From: Asterionellopsis glacialis
Taxonomy: Eukaryota; Bacillariophyta; Plagiogrammaphyceae; Rhaphoneidales; Asterionellopsidaceae
Assembly: GCA_014885115.2 (NCBI GenBank)
Contig: WKLE02000484.1
Coordinates: forward strand, 12,857-38,210
Reading direction: 5' to 3'
Length of the DNA: 25,354 nucleotides
Part shown: positions 1 to 9,862 of the stretch, in pieces
How positions within the stretch are numbered: the first letter of the stretch is position 1
Layout of the letters: every line of letters starts with the position of its first letter
Position numbers and translations under genes: made by a program
Notes under the pieces: model-generated
What the model was told of the DNA's origin: nothing
The model's input: only the letters and a program-made list of their open reading frames with translations
The model's database searches: none

Positions 1-1404
1 AGAAAATAAGAGTGTTGCTTGACCAAGGAAGAGGGTATGCTAATGGTGTGAGGTCAAGAAACCAATGCTGAAAAGTGGAAATTGTTGACAAATAAAATTC
101 CAGCAATAATAGTGTTGTACAGCTTCAAAATATGATAGCAATGTGAAGAAAATAGGGGGCAACAAAGAAGAGGAAAATAATAAGAAAATGGCAGTACAAA
201 TTGAATATTCTTAGTTGAGATGAGAAAGGTGCATGACAGATATCAGATATGTGTATGCAAGTTGTAAAAAGATTGGATTCTATTTTTTACTCTTGTTTTG
301 GAGAAAAATACAGCCAGTAGTGTACTGTTTGACCTTACAATTGATTTTGTCATGATTTTATAAATGTGATTTTCAATATCAATTATCAAATCAATGATGA
401 AACAGAACAGGTTAGTTGGGTAGAAAAGAATGGAGTACCATATTGTCAAGGGACTGACTTGTGAACAAGATCTATGTGGAGTCAGCACTCCTGTCTTTCT
501 TGATTCTACCTAAAGGATAAGCAGAGGGATAGACCTCTGTTTGTTGTATGTGCCCCGTGAAAAACTCTGAAATCCTATTAGTTTTCTAGTCACTCTACAA
601 TGAAAGCGGACCTTGCAGCGACATGTTTTTTTACTGCAACAGTAACAGGCTTGGTTGCTGCTGTATGTCACGAGCATCATCAAAGGCTTTGGGGGTAACA
701 GTATTATTTGTGGAAATAGATATTGTTATAAAAGTAATTAAAATAGAAAACTACAGTATTGCCAACTTTACTTCTGTTGTCAATGCTTTTCTTGTTGCTT
801 GTCGTCCATGTCGACAATGACAAAAACATTGAAGGGTGCGCCATATTCTCATTTTGTACATTTTTTTCAAGTGCTAGGAGCAAAAACAGACAGAAGGAGC
901 GACAGACATACAAAGCTCGAACAAAACCTGAGTTCGAGCTTTCAGGAGTAAAGCTCGAATTCGAGCTTTGAAAACAGGTTTTCGAGATTTCATTTTTTGG
1001 GTCTGTACGTCGTTATCGGGTGATGACTCCCCAAAACAAAGCTCAAAGCTCGACAACGTCTGCAGGCAGCCTTAGACGATTCGTAGCAAGTGTCTATCTA
1101 GACGCTAGTAGAGGGAGAGGCTACTATATTATTTTGACAGAATTTGAAAACAATATTAGTACGTAAGCAGGTCCAAACTTTATTATCCATGTGATGTGTT
1201 GACCACCGTATACGATTGTCATTTCTAATTTAAAAAAAAATGATAATATTACATTATGATTACATTTCTCTACCATTTCCACGACTGGTATGTCTCTCTT
1301 GTTTTATTTTATTTTGCTCTCTCTTCTTGTTCTTTCAATATTTCGTTTTAAAAACTTACATGTTGTCTTTCGTTCTCACAACATAAAGCAAATATTCACC
1401 TTGT
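1..1404. other. Gene-free left flank
   Basis: No reading frame here shows recognisable protein features. The frames that are open are short, AT-driven and low in conserved-looking composition. The stretch contains a cluster of inverted repeats (annotated separately at 912-1056) and otherwise ordinary AT-rich sequence. It lies downstream of the 3' end of the phosphoglycerate mutase gene, so the last part probably includes that gene's 3' UTR and polyadenylation signals, which cannot be placed exactly. Confidence 0.5.
912..1056. repeat. Cluster of inverted repeats built on AAAGCTCGAA
   Basis: Three perfect inverted repeats lie in a row. Arms AAAGCTCGAAC (912-922) and GTTCGAGCTTT (932-942) flank a 9-nt loop. 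AAAGCTCGAATTCGAGCTTT (950-969) is an uninterrupted 20-bp palindrome. GAAAAC (970-975) and GTTTTC (978-983) flank a 2-nt loop. The half-motif AAAGCTC recurs twice more near 1037-1050. Such a cluster could be a multimeric protein-binding site, a cruciform-forming element or the remnant of a foldback transposon. The sequence does not distinguish between these. Confidence 0.8.
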
Positions 1405-2988
1405 TTACGCAATTTCATGTTCTAAATGTTGTTCACCATGAGGTGTACAAAATGAATCATTTTCAATATCATTCGTTTGAATCCATTCCCCATGAAGTTG
1501 ATGACGAAATTCTTCTTCATGGTGTTTCTCCTTGATGTTTTCTTGCATAGTAGTAGTACTATTAGTAGGAAATGATGACGATGGTTTGACTAATACAAGT
1601 CCACCTGGCAGTATATTTTCATTTTCTGTAGCATCCTTGTCACCTCTGTCACCAATACCATTACTGTTGTTGCGATTGTAGTAGGGTTGACGAAATCTAT
1701 ACATGAGTGGCATGGCACTTGGTATTTTCAATTTCGAAAAGGATGTACTGGTAACTACGGAAGGATCCAACAAGGACAATAATGATTTGACAGTATTGGC
1801 ATGTGCTACAAGTAGAATTGTTTCACCACGTACAAGTCTAGGTGCTAATGCACTTTTCCATAAGGGTATCACTCGTTCACATGTATCTCTTAACGATTCA
1901 CTTGCAGGGATCATTCTTCTTGTTGCTGTTGTTTTATGAATACTGTTGTCGACGTCGTTTTGACAAGAGTTTGAGGATGGACCTATAATTCGTTTTTCCA
2001 TCATTTTTGTACTTCTATTTCTACATGGCTTTTTGTTATTGTTACCGTGATGATGAGTTGTTGCTGTCGAAGCATCATGGTGGTGACGACGATTGTTATT
2101 ATTAGTACTAGTATTCGTAGTAGCAGAGACATGATCTTTTGCAAGATCTTTCACAATGGTTATGCATTGACAATGCTCATATTTCGACCATTCCATACGT
2201 GTTTCATCATCCATAGGTGGTGGTCGTACATCCCATCCATGACGCCATTGTTCTAATGTTTGTTTGGAATACATGGATTCTGCACCATCTTTACTTAACC
2301 CTACCAATGATCCATAATGACGTTCATTTAATCTCCAAGAATGAATAATTGGTATTTTGTAAGAACGCGAATCAGAATCATTTATTTGTTGTTGCTGTTG
2401 TTGTCGTCGTGGTTTATCAGTAGTTTGATATTTGATGGAGGATGATGATTCGTGTTTGAAATCCATTTCATTCAATATAATATCAAGTGTATCCTTGGAA
2501 CGTTTTAATAAACTACTTACAGCACAATCGATGTGTAAGGGATGAAGAGGATGATCATTTTTATCGTCATTATCCCCTTTGTTGTTCGTTTCGTTCAAAG
2601 AGGCAGTACCAGCGTACGAGTACTTGTACGAAGCTAAAGCCCGTCCTGCCGATTTAGCTTGTTGTTTACCTAATTCTGTCAATTCTACATTTGCCCAACC
2701 TGTAAATCTTGCTGTTGTTTGATGTATTGGATCTGTAACATTCCATATGGATTGTCCATGTCGTACTAAAATTAATTTTCCTTCGGCATTCGTATCTTGG
2801 TGATTAAACATGTCGTTCTCATTTAAAGAATGGTTGCTAGAAAACGTTCGACATTGTTGTTGTTGTTGTCGCACAGGTAAGAATTGTCTCTTGAACGAAG
2901 TCATTACAAAACAATGATCAATTTGTCTTGTTTTTGCAATGGGCAACCAACAACTTCGTGTAGCACAACAAGTCATGGTTATTGTCAT
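1405..2988 (-). CDS. Phosphoglycerate mutase, cofactor-dependent (dPGM) type, probably mitochondrial
   Basis: This 527-aa protein belongs to the histidine-phosphatase superfamily and most resembles 2,3-bisphosphoglycerate-dependent phosphoglycerate mutase, which interconverts 3- and 2-phosphoglycerate in glycolysis. Visible family landmarks are LVRHGQSIWN (about 74-83, phospho-acceptor His77), RFTGWANVELTELG (94-107), LLKRS (160-164), LNERHYGSLVGL (220-231, acid/base Glu222), WDVRPPP (252-258) and VAHANTVKSL (394-403, second catalytic His396). The usual Gly after that His is Ala. Bacterial relatives have about 250 residues; the extra length is low-complexity Asn/His/Gln insertions at about 128-150, 180-210 and 280-355 plus a tail after 435. 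The N-terminus is rich in Arg, Gln and Ser and lacks acidic residues before 'CRTFSS' (46-51), as in mitochondrial presequences. A second ATG at codon 29 (position 2904) would keep most of that presequence and is an alternative start. No intron is needed. Confidence 0.9.
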   Translation of the reverse strand: MTITMTCCATRSCWLPIAKTRQIDHCFVMTSFKRQFLPVRQQQQQCRTFSSNHSLNENDMFNHQDTNAEGKLILVRHGQSIWNVTDPIHQTTARFTGWANVELTELGKQQAKSAGRALASYKYSYAGTASLNETNNKGDNDDKNDHPLHPLHIDCAVSSLLKRSKDTLDIILNEMDFKHESSSSIKYQTTDKPRRQQQQQQINDSDSRSYKIPIIHSWRLNERHYGSLVGLSKDGAESMYSKQTLEQWRHGWDVRPPPMDDETRMEWSKYEHCQCITIVKDLAKDHVSATTNTSTNNNNRRHHHDASTATTHHHGNNNKKPCRNRSTKMMEKRIIGPSSNSCQNDVDNSIHKTTATRRMIPASESLRDTCERVIPLWKSALAPRLVRGETILLVAHANTVKSLLSLLDPSVVTSTSFSKLKIPSAMPLMYRFRQPYYNRNNSNGIGDRGDKDATENENILPGGLVLVKPSSSFPTNSTTTMQENIKEKHHEEEFRHQLHGEWIQTNDIENDSFCTPHGEQHLEHEIA

Positions 2989-4023
2989 GCTTTACTTTGT
3001 GTTGCTTTACGGCTATTGCTGTTCTCTCTTTTTGTTTGTTGGTTGTTCTGTTCTTGAGAATAATATGGAGAGGATCACGGTCATTGAGTCCAAGGAACCA
3101 TCTGGACTTGGAACAGGGCATCTTTTCCATATGTCGTGCTTCTGGAAGTTGGCGATTTTGTGCAGCAATTTCATGTACGTTCTCCCATTTGATTGGTTCG
3201 TGAAAGACATCATTTTTTTTGCGAAAATTTTAATCCGTATGTACTTTTGCTTGAATGGACTCTTTGGAAAAAAGCCGTGCTACAGCCTCGCACGAGCTAT
3301 TCTACTTTTCCTCGTAAGTGCTGTCCTTCCCATATTACGTACCCGGTACAGATAGTAACAGGTAGGATTAGTAGTCCAAGCTACATGTAGGTAGTACCTG
3401 TTTTTCCCACAGTAGAGAAGGCATGACCCTGGTACGGTTTACCAGAAAAACAAAATGATGTCGAATGTCAAATAATGGTCATACCCAAGCACGTACATGT
3501 ACTGTCTGTCTGTAGCCCAGCTCGACTGATTTCTCACAATGCTCACAAAAACCAGCAAGGGCTCTCTCTCTCTAGAGAGTATCGTCACACATTTACCGGT
3601 ACACACACATCCACAAAATACTCATGTCATACCCATAAAATACACCGGTAGGTCCTGCAAAGGAAGACACATACTCTAGGTCTACTAACTACTTCATTCA
3701 AAGCTTCTCACGTACCTGTACCCTCAGAAAACCATTATAGTCAGTAAAAGTATACCACAAAGCATGCAAAAATACAGGTCACGACATGTTTTTTGTGTTT
3801 TTGGGAGTTATTTTTGAAGCTAATAAAATTTAATGTAAATCTGTAAGCAAATCCTGAAACCTTAGCTTCACATTGCTACATAAATATCGGGTATACATAT
3901 AACATAATGAAAAGAATTATGTTTATCTCTGTTATCAAAAATTGACTTTTCTCTTATTTTTATTTCTACAGACAGTACAGTACTGTGCTATAGAGCTTCT
4001 CTCTGGTCGAAAGAGACCTTTCT
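2989..4023. other. Intergenic spacer upstream of the phosphoglycerate mutase gene
   Basis: This holds the promoter side of the mutase gene and the 3' side of the next gene. It carries scattered TACCTG/CAGGTA words (3359, 3395, 3713), CCTGGTAC at 3428-3435 and the 12-bp palindrome CTCTCTAGAGAG at 3568-3579. No coding region is supported. A + strand frame at 2939-3355 was considered and rejected. Confidence 0.5.
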
Positions 4024-4732
4024 TCAAACTGAATCTCTCATGGGCGGCATCATGGGTTGCACTAAACCATGAGATTCTCTTCTTGACGGAAGATGGCGAG
4101 GATGATTCTTAGGTCGAGAAGAAGAAGAAACGTCTCGCTGTTGTTGTTGTCGTCGTCGTGGAATGGCTTCTTCAACATCTGCTTTCATCTCATTGTTTGA
4201 TAATGATGACGATACATCACTATTTGTATGGTTGACAGATGCTACTATTTCTGCCATGGATGCAACATCATGGTTAATGTTATTATTTCTATTCGACTTT
4301 GCTTTCTTGTCTGTCCTATAGATGGTTTCGACAGATGGATTCATCTTTTGATGATGTTGTTGTATTTCATCTTGTTTCTTTTCCTCTCCCTCTAGCACAT
4401 GCTTGTTGTTTATGGATTTAATATTTTCCCAAGAGGTTCGTTCATCATCTGCATCTGCCACAGTTGGATGTTCTACGACGGGCTTTTCTTTTTCAGTACT
4501 TTCAGCGGGTGGTTTATCAAAGAGAGTACGTCTATCTGGCCATAGCTGTTCCTCCATGGGCATTTCTACAAAAATTGTCGGGAACAAAATTACAAATTAT
4601 GAGTTTTAATTCAATCGCATAACTGTTTGCGATGAAGAATAAAAAGTGAAACGCAATCAATGTCATCATATATACGCATACTGTACCTGCTGGGTCCCAT
4701 AAACTGGTTTCTTTGCTAGCTTTACCACCCAT
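4024..4732 (-). CDS. Small lipid-anchored family protein, member A (two exons)
   Basis: I read this as complement(join(4024..4565,4687..4732)), 195 aa. Exon 1 encodes MGGKASKETSLWDPA. A 121-nt intron (donor GTACAG, acceptor TTTGTAG) splits the next Glu codon, and exon 2 resumes with MPMEEQLWPDRRTLFDKPP. The splice is supported by the match of the joined N-terminus to two intronless paralogues in this window (5575-6726 and 15778-16467). Gly2 with Ser6 and Lys7 fits N-myristoylation; unlike its paralogues it has no Cys near the N-terminus, but Lys4 and Lys7 could give basic membrane contact. EHPTVADAD (47-55) is shared with member C. The middle is hydrophilic and low in complexity, with a short poly-Gln run. 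The C-terminus, SRRESHGLVQP..PP.RDSV, is nearly identical to member C and contains a basophilic-kinase type RRES. No catalytic domain is visible. The function is unknown; a peripheral membrane signalling or scaffold protein is an inference. Confidence 0.75.
4566..4686 (-). other. Intron, 121 nt, phase 1
   Basis: Read on the minus strand, it starts GTACAG after ...CCAGCAG and ends ...TTTTTGTAG before AAATGCCC. It was inferred because removing it joins an N-terminal Met-Gly exon to the conserved LWP module in the same order as in two intronless paralogues. The retained-intron reading stays open for some codons but encodes a hydrophobic stretch unlike either paralogue. Confidence 0.75.
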
Positions 4733-5574
4733 TGTGAAATACGATTTCTTGCAACGAACTATATAAACTTCGTCTCACTTGACCATTCGGATGAAGCTGA
4801 ATTCCAATTTTTTTCTTCTTTAGGCAACAACAAACAGAAGTAGCAAGAAGTGAGAATTGTTCTGCACGTATTGGTCAAAAGACTGGAAGTGGTTGCGTCT
4901 CCCAAGAGTACAAAATTAGTCTAAAAAGTGTACACTGTCGTCACCGTTGTGCGCGTCTTGGGCCTGTACCGTACAAGGTACGAAAGGTGTGTCTCATCAG
5001 TCTTGCTTCAAGGATTGAAAAATGGCTGGAGCAGGAACGAAAGGTTTGTTGGACGATGACACTACGTGACACGTAATCGGTACCGAGTAGACAAGACAAA
5101 ATATCATGGGAGTACCTGGTAGTCCTCTGGTACTATCTAAATGCTGTACCTGTGCCAGGTATCTCGTACACATAGTTAGTAATACACGATCTCAATTCAG
5201 TCCTTAACTCCTCACGATTCAAGAACGTTCTCCGGCCCCGACAAAAATAATGATAGAGACCCACTCTAGACTACCGGGAACCAATTTTCTTCCATTTTTT
5301 TGGTCCATTTTCTTGTTCCACCACATCATGTTAGACCGAGAATAGGAGAGAATCTCAATGCAACTCAATTTCTTTAGAGGTGAACGAAAAATTATACACC
5401 TGCTGGTATAGCTTTTAGAAGAAGAAGAAGTTGATGCACGAAAGTACCCCCTTGTCAGTGTATAAAACCTGCTCTATACTGCATCTTTGAATTATCAAGT
5501 ATACTATAAAATATTATTCTTACAATGACTGCCCTTCGATAGGGATGAGAGGGTAAGAGAGCCCATCCTATTAA
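4733..5574. other. Intergenic spacer
   Basis: No gene is supported. It holds the promoter of member A and the 3' region of member B. Notable content is the palindrome TACCTGGTA at 5113-5121, followed by TACCTG (5147) and CCAGGTA (5155), and a short GAA run near 5419. Confidence 0.5.
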
Positions 5575-6726
5575 CTACAGACTTGTTCGTCTGGGAGGTT
5601 GGTAACTACACGGAGGTTCCAGACCACAAGAATCCTTTCGGTAAACTCCTTCGCATTTTGGAGACATCTTCCGTTCAGTTGGCTTATTACCAATATTGGT
5701 CTGCTTTCCTTTCTTTTTTGTAGAAATAAAAAACTCATTGTCATCCCCTCCTCCTTCCTGCGACACGATCAGTGTAGATAGTGCCATTTTAGCAATATCA
5801 GGATTAAGATGTTTTGATACTCGCTTAGGTTGCTGTTTTCTTTGACGCGTGAGGTTCTCACTCTTGTTTACCAACCGTCTTCCTTCTTGATGCTCTTTTG
5901 TATTCTCCGATGATGATTCACCACTATCTTCAGTTCTAGTAGGATGTCTAACTTTAGAGGATTTCATATTTTCCGTCGTTGCAATTTCTGGACTTTGTAG
6001 TTTGCGTTTTTCTTCTCGAATAGCCGATAGCAAATTTGGATGATGATCTGTATTTCTTCCACATGCTTCCATGGTTGCCTTGTTATCAACCTTTGTGCTC
6101 TTACGATTCTTACCCTCATCGCTCAATAATGAAACGCGTTTCTCCATTTCAACCTCACTGTTGCAACCCTCTCCAGAAATCTGTTGACGAGACTCGCAAA
6201 TATTATTTTTCACATTCATGTTGTTATGGTCTTGTTTAATACTCTTGTCTCTTAGATCACCTTTAAAGCTTTTGCTGTTGTTTAGCTCATCACGACTTTG
6301 CTGCGGTACATGTTGAATATTTCTATCCATACGGAGTGTAGATTTGATTTTTTGTTCACTATCCTGTACATCATTACTACTCTTATCAAGTGAAATTGGA
6401 TTCTTGGGCCAAGACATCCATTCATCACTTTCTTCCTCATTCGCCTTTTCATCAAGGCAAAGTTCTATAGTGCTTGCACATACTATACTATCTCTGCCAT
6501 CGATAGGGCGTTCTTTTGGTCTTCTTGGCATTAATTTGTTTAAACTTTTGGGTTCTTTGCCAACGTGATCAGTAGTCGTTGTTGAAGATGGACCTTTCTC
6601 TTCATTTTTCTCGGGTGCCTTGTCAAGTAAGGTTCGCATCTCCGGCCATAACTGCTTCTCTAGTGGAACTTCTTCCTTCACCTCCCAGTCATCTTTCGTA
6701 CCAGTGGACCCAACACAATTTCCCAT
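5575..6726 (-). CDS. Lipid-anchored family protein, member B (long linker)
   Basis: A 383-aa intronless protein of unknown function. It begins MGNCVGSTGTK: Gly2 fits N-myristoylation and Cys4 fits palmitoylation, a dual-acylation pattern seen in plasma-membrane anchored proteins. A Trp and the module PLEKQLWPEMRTLLDKAP (about 21-38) match members A and C. The linker of roughly 320 residues is strongly hydrophilic (Lys, Glu, Ser, Asn), with no membrane segment and no recognisable enzyme domain, so it is probably disordered. The C-terminus keeps the family end module in diverged form: RKDSCGLEPP then QPPRRTSL, against RRESHGLVQP...PP.R..S in the paralogues. The ATG at 6726 is the natural start because Gly must follow it. 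It lies on the same strand as member A, 842 nt upstream of it, which suggests an old tandem duplication. Confidence 0.8.
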   Translation of the reverse strand: MGNCVGSTGTKDDWEVKEEVPLEKQLWPEMRTLLDKAPEKNEEKGPSSTTTTDHVGKEPKSLNKLMPRRPKERPIDGRDSIVCASTIELCLDEKANEEESDEWMSWPKNPISLDKSSNDVQDSEQKIKSTLRMDRNIQHVPQQSRDELNNSKSFKGDLRDKSIKQDHNNMNVKNNICESRQQISGEGCNSEVEMEKRVSLLSDEGKNRKSTKVDNKATMEACGRNTDHHPNLLSAIREEKRKLQSPEIATTENMKSSKVRHPTRTEDSGESSSENTKEHQEGRRLVNKSENLTRQRKQQPKRVSKHLNPDIAKMALSTLIVSQEGGGDDNEFFISTKKKGKQTNIGNKPTERKMSPKCEGVYRKDSCGLEPPCSYQPPRRTSL

Positions 6727-7556
6727 TCTGAAAGAACTTTTGTTTTATGGTTGCGCTGTACGATTTAAAATTAAAAGCATGTAACTGAATATCTCTTGTG
6801 TTTGTATTGTAAGGCGCTCTCTCTGTGCAAATCTGAAGAGTAAATCACCACAAAAACACAAAAATGTACGATTGAATGTGACTGTACACTTGATTTGATT
6901 GTTTTCATTGTTAGTACAAAGAGTGAGAAGTGCGTAACATGTCTAAGTGGGACTGCATTGCATGACTTAAAATATGCGGTTCTCATTTTGGCATTTCATA
7001 TTATTCTTAACTCTAATGCATAGAAGACTGGAGAGAACCCTTACAAGAGCTCTAGCATGCTATGACGAAAGTTCGGAGTCAAAGGCACAATGACAGCAGT
7101 CTTGCCGATAAGTCCCAGGGAGACTAGCCATAACACCTACTTCAACCACGAGTATTCAGAACAATCGGGCAACATTGGTCAACAGGATCGCGAGGAGCAT
7201 TAATAAATTGATAGAAGGTTGCTCTGCAGGCTACAGCACGTATTACAGAATGTCCGGCGCATCTACGAAAGTAAATGAAAGAGGGAAATCGATAAAGGTA
7301 GATGCATAGCACGTGGTCTATTTTGCAAAGATATCTCCTCTACAAGCAGAAGTTAAAGAATCTTGTTGAACTTCACTCCTCGATGATTTCTAAACTCTTC
7401 TCAAGGTTATGTAATTTGTTATAATTGATCTAATATCAACTTTAAATCCATGAAAATCTGAGTAGGGGCACAAATTAGTACAATCGTCGTCCCTTCACTT
7501 TATTGGACCTTTGCCATAAATCAGTTCATTTGTAAGCCGGAGAAACCAAAATCACT
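6727..7556. other. Intergenic spacer with an unexplained GC-richer island
   Basis: This contains the promoter of member B. At about 7063-7270 the base composition is visibly richer in G and C than its surroundings. Both strands are open there: + strand 7090-7203 encodes a 37-residue ORF, and the minus strand is open for at least 180 nt down to a stop at 7142-7144. I recognise no product. It may be a fragment of a repetitive element, a decayed exon or a structured RNA. Confidence 0.4.
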
Positions 7557-7916
7557 CTAAAAAAAAGATGCTTCATCTTCTGACACTGGTCGAAAAAATA
7601 CTTCTTGTTTCACATGAATATTACGCTTCTTGTTTTCCCAAGTAGGAGACCCAGACCCTGTTCGAGGTAGTGGTCGAGCAATGGGTGTTCTAGTTGCTAC
7701 TGGATATATCTGTTTTTTGTCAGCGGTCTTCCTTCGTGAAGTTACTGGTTTGCAGGAACCTCCCGCGCAGAAAAAGTCGAAACTTTCTAGGAGTGTATCT
7801 AGGGCAGGGCTTCTGTTCTTCTTGACCTGTGTCGGTGATGATGATGATCCATCGCTGCTATTCACATCTTGTAGTAATAGATTATCTATCTCTTTGTAGG
7901 TCTCTGGCGCTCCCAT
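7557..7916 (-). CDS. Hypothetical protein, 119 aa
   Basis: I do not recognise this protein. The ATG at 7916 is the first in frame after an upstream TGA and gives MGAPETYKEIDN. Gly2 could in principle be myristoylated, but there is no LWP module and no RRxS-GL end, so it is not a member of the neighbouring lipid-anchored family. It has a Ser-rich stretch (about 22-30), one short segment with two Cys and aromatic residues (ESFDFFCAGGSC), basic patches (SRRKTADKK) and a C-terminus ending in SEDEASFF. No membrane segment or enzyme motif is visible. Codon content looks coding rather than random, yet the frame is short, and an additional exon cannot be excluded. The same-strand gene downstream is member B, about 830 nt away. 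Confidence 0.5.
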   Translation of the reverse strand: MGAPETYKEIDNLLLQDVNSSDGSSSSPTQVKKNRSPALDTLLESFDFFCAGGSCKPVTSRRKTADKKQIYPVATRTPIARPLPRTGSGSPTWENKKRNIHVKQEVFFRPVSEDEASFF

Positions 7917-8397
7917 GGTCAATCTCTTTTTGCATCAATATTCTAGGGCTCTTGTCAGAAATGAGTCAACAAATGCAAATACTTTAAGCTCAGATCGATC
8001 AGCACGTAGACAAAGAGATCAGAGTAGTCCTTGTTGGTTCTCTTGGTATCATTTTTTTCTCTCGAAAGAAACTTCATTCAACATGCATACAAGTATTAAT
8101 ATATTCATTCCTAATGAAAAATATGAAAATTTGTTACATTCTTTTAACCTTTATACCTGTATACATATATTACACGGCAGTCCCGATCATAAGTCGATAC
8201 AATATTGAGTCTTTTGAAACTATTGAGATGGTATACTACGAAAGGCTTTTTTACGTTGAAAAGACACTAATAACATACTTCATTGCGGAGACAAGCTCTT
8301 TATTATTTTTTGTGAAATTCAATATCATGTGTATCGTACAACTCTTGAAGGGTTTAGAAAATTTCAAAAAAAGTATCTTCTTAGCACAATTATGATG

Positions 8398-8468
8398 TAC
8401 CAGGTACAGTACACATATTTTAATGTGTACTAAGTATAATACGCGTACCTTACTCTCTCTAGAGAGAG
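8398..8468. repeat. Compact group of palindromes
   Basis: Within 71 nt lie the 9-mer TACCAGGTA (8398-8406), an inverted repeat with arms GTACACAT (8409-8416) and ATGTGTAC (8423-8430) around a 6-nt loop, and a perfect 16-bp palindrome of (CT)4(AG)4 at 8453-8468. The first and last types recur in other spacers of the window. Function is unknown; they could be regulatory sites or remnants of small inverted-repeat elements. Confidence 0.75.
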
Positions 8469-9553
8469 ATAAAAAAAGGTCGTAGTCCTAGAGAGAGGAT
8501 GGAGAGCGAGAGTACGTAGAGTAGGACCTTTACTAGCGAGATATGATAACGCGCCTGATACTACTTTTTATTTGTTGCCACCCATCACCAGAAAAAATAT
8601 CCTGCATCATAGTATGATATGTTTAGAGTATTAAACGGAAAGCCAAAGATTCAATATCATGATTATGTGATAAGATCTTTTTATATTTGCAACGTACCTG
8701 TTCACCATCATAGCTGACCGACTGTATTAGACGTGTACTCGTACGAGTAGTCTCCAGTAAAGTGCAAAGTTTGACGATCGAAAGGCATGTTTATAACACA
8801 GCAGGCTGCAACCTCCCACACCTCGAAAGGGATCTGAACACAATAAGCCAATGAACAATACCGAACAACTCTTAGAAAACACTGCATCGGTACTAACTTG
8901 AACGATCTAGTTTATGTCATTGACTACATTCTTAGAGTAGTGTACTTTTTTTCAAAAATCATGCAAAAGCAACAACCAGCAATTTAGAGAACTCAGTTGT
9001 AATGCGATCGTTTTTAGAAACAGGTTGTTTTTAAAACGAAATGCTTTTTAGATTAAGAATGTCGAAGATGTTGTACCCACTGAATACGACAAGACCATAC
9101 ATTCTTTGCGGCAGTAAAGTATGGTTTTGCGGTATTACTCACAAAATATGACTTTTTGTAGCTTTTCTTATAGATATTTGAAACATTGGATGTTAGCGGT
9201 AAAGAGTACTTGTACGGTTGATACCAACACAATGGTTTTCACAACGAGAGAAACGCAAAAGGTAAACATTCTACAATTTGCCAACCTCCATCCATCATTG
9301 GAAGACAGGTTTTGCTTGAATTTCATTAATTGTTCCATTCTTTGGTTTTTTAAAAAACAGCATTTCATCGCAGATCTGATTTCTCCAAGTTGGTGGGTGT
9401 TTTGCAAAAAATATTTGATGTAACTGTTGAAGTAGGTCCTCTCTAGAGTCTGGAAGTCCTCTCTATTCTTGGACTACAAGGAACTGAGGTCCGAGTTGTA
9501 CGGTAGAGGACCTAGTCCTAGACATACATAATATATACTCACTTATATATATT

Positions 9554-9594
9554 CATACATACATACAAACATACATACATACATTCATACATAA
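9554..9594. repeat. CATA/ATAC microsatellite
   Basis: A run of CATA tetranucleotides with a few interruptions (CAAA, TTCA), preceded by a short TA-rich run. It is a simple-sequence repeat with no apparent function and is likely to vary in length between strains. Confidence 0.85.
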
Positions 9595-9862
9595 ATAAAG
9601 ACATATTATGCATACAGACAAGGGCAAGGCAGATGACAAAAAATGCAGAAAAATGTTAGCTTCAAATTTAGAGTTAAAGTTAAGAGTTTTGGAAACGAGA
9701 GGGACATCAGAAAGCCATATCTTTCACCAAGACTGGACATGGCAACCACACCGCAAAAGTGTAAACTGTGAACAATAGCTTCACACCAAGAACCTGTTCA
9801 TCCTGCATCCGCATTCTCAACCCTCATCGATACCTTAAACAATCTGATCCGATCATTTTCAA

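Larger units (their letters stand above)
7917..9862. other. Long gene-poor spacer
   Basis: Roughly 1.9 kb without a supportable gene, between a minus-strand orphan and the + strand Dad1 gene, so it holds both promoters. The open frames within it are AT-rich and rich in Phe, Tyr and Ile, typical of chance frames. It contains the palindromes and hairpin at 8398-8468 and the CATA microsatellite at 9554-9594, listed separately. Confidence 0.5.

Noticed and set aside
623..971. Short overlapping + strand frames upstream of the inverted-repeat cluster
   Set aside because: They end in or run through the palindromes, are short and show no conserved features.
2939..3355. + strand frame of 138 codons starting Met-Gly-Asn, with several hydrophobic stretches
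   Set aside because: It overlaps the 5' end of the mutase gene on the opposite strand, the rest is promoter-like sequence rich in T, and no family motif is visible. The Met-Gly start is probably coincidence.
8114..8395. + strand frame of 93 codons rich in Ile, Phe and Tyr
   Set aside because: AT-rich chance frame with no motif, overlapping another open frame equally long; composition is that of the spacer.
9121..9423. + strand frame of 100 codons with a matching open frame on the minus strand
   Set aside because: Neither strand shows a recognisable domain or a bias typical of the genes nearby.
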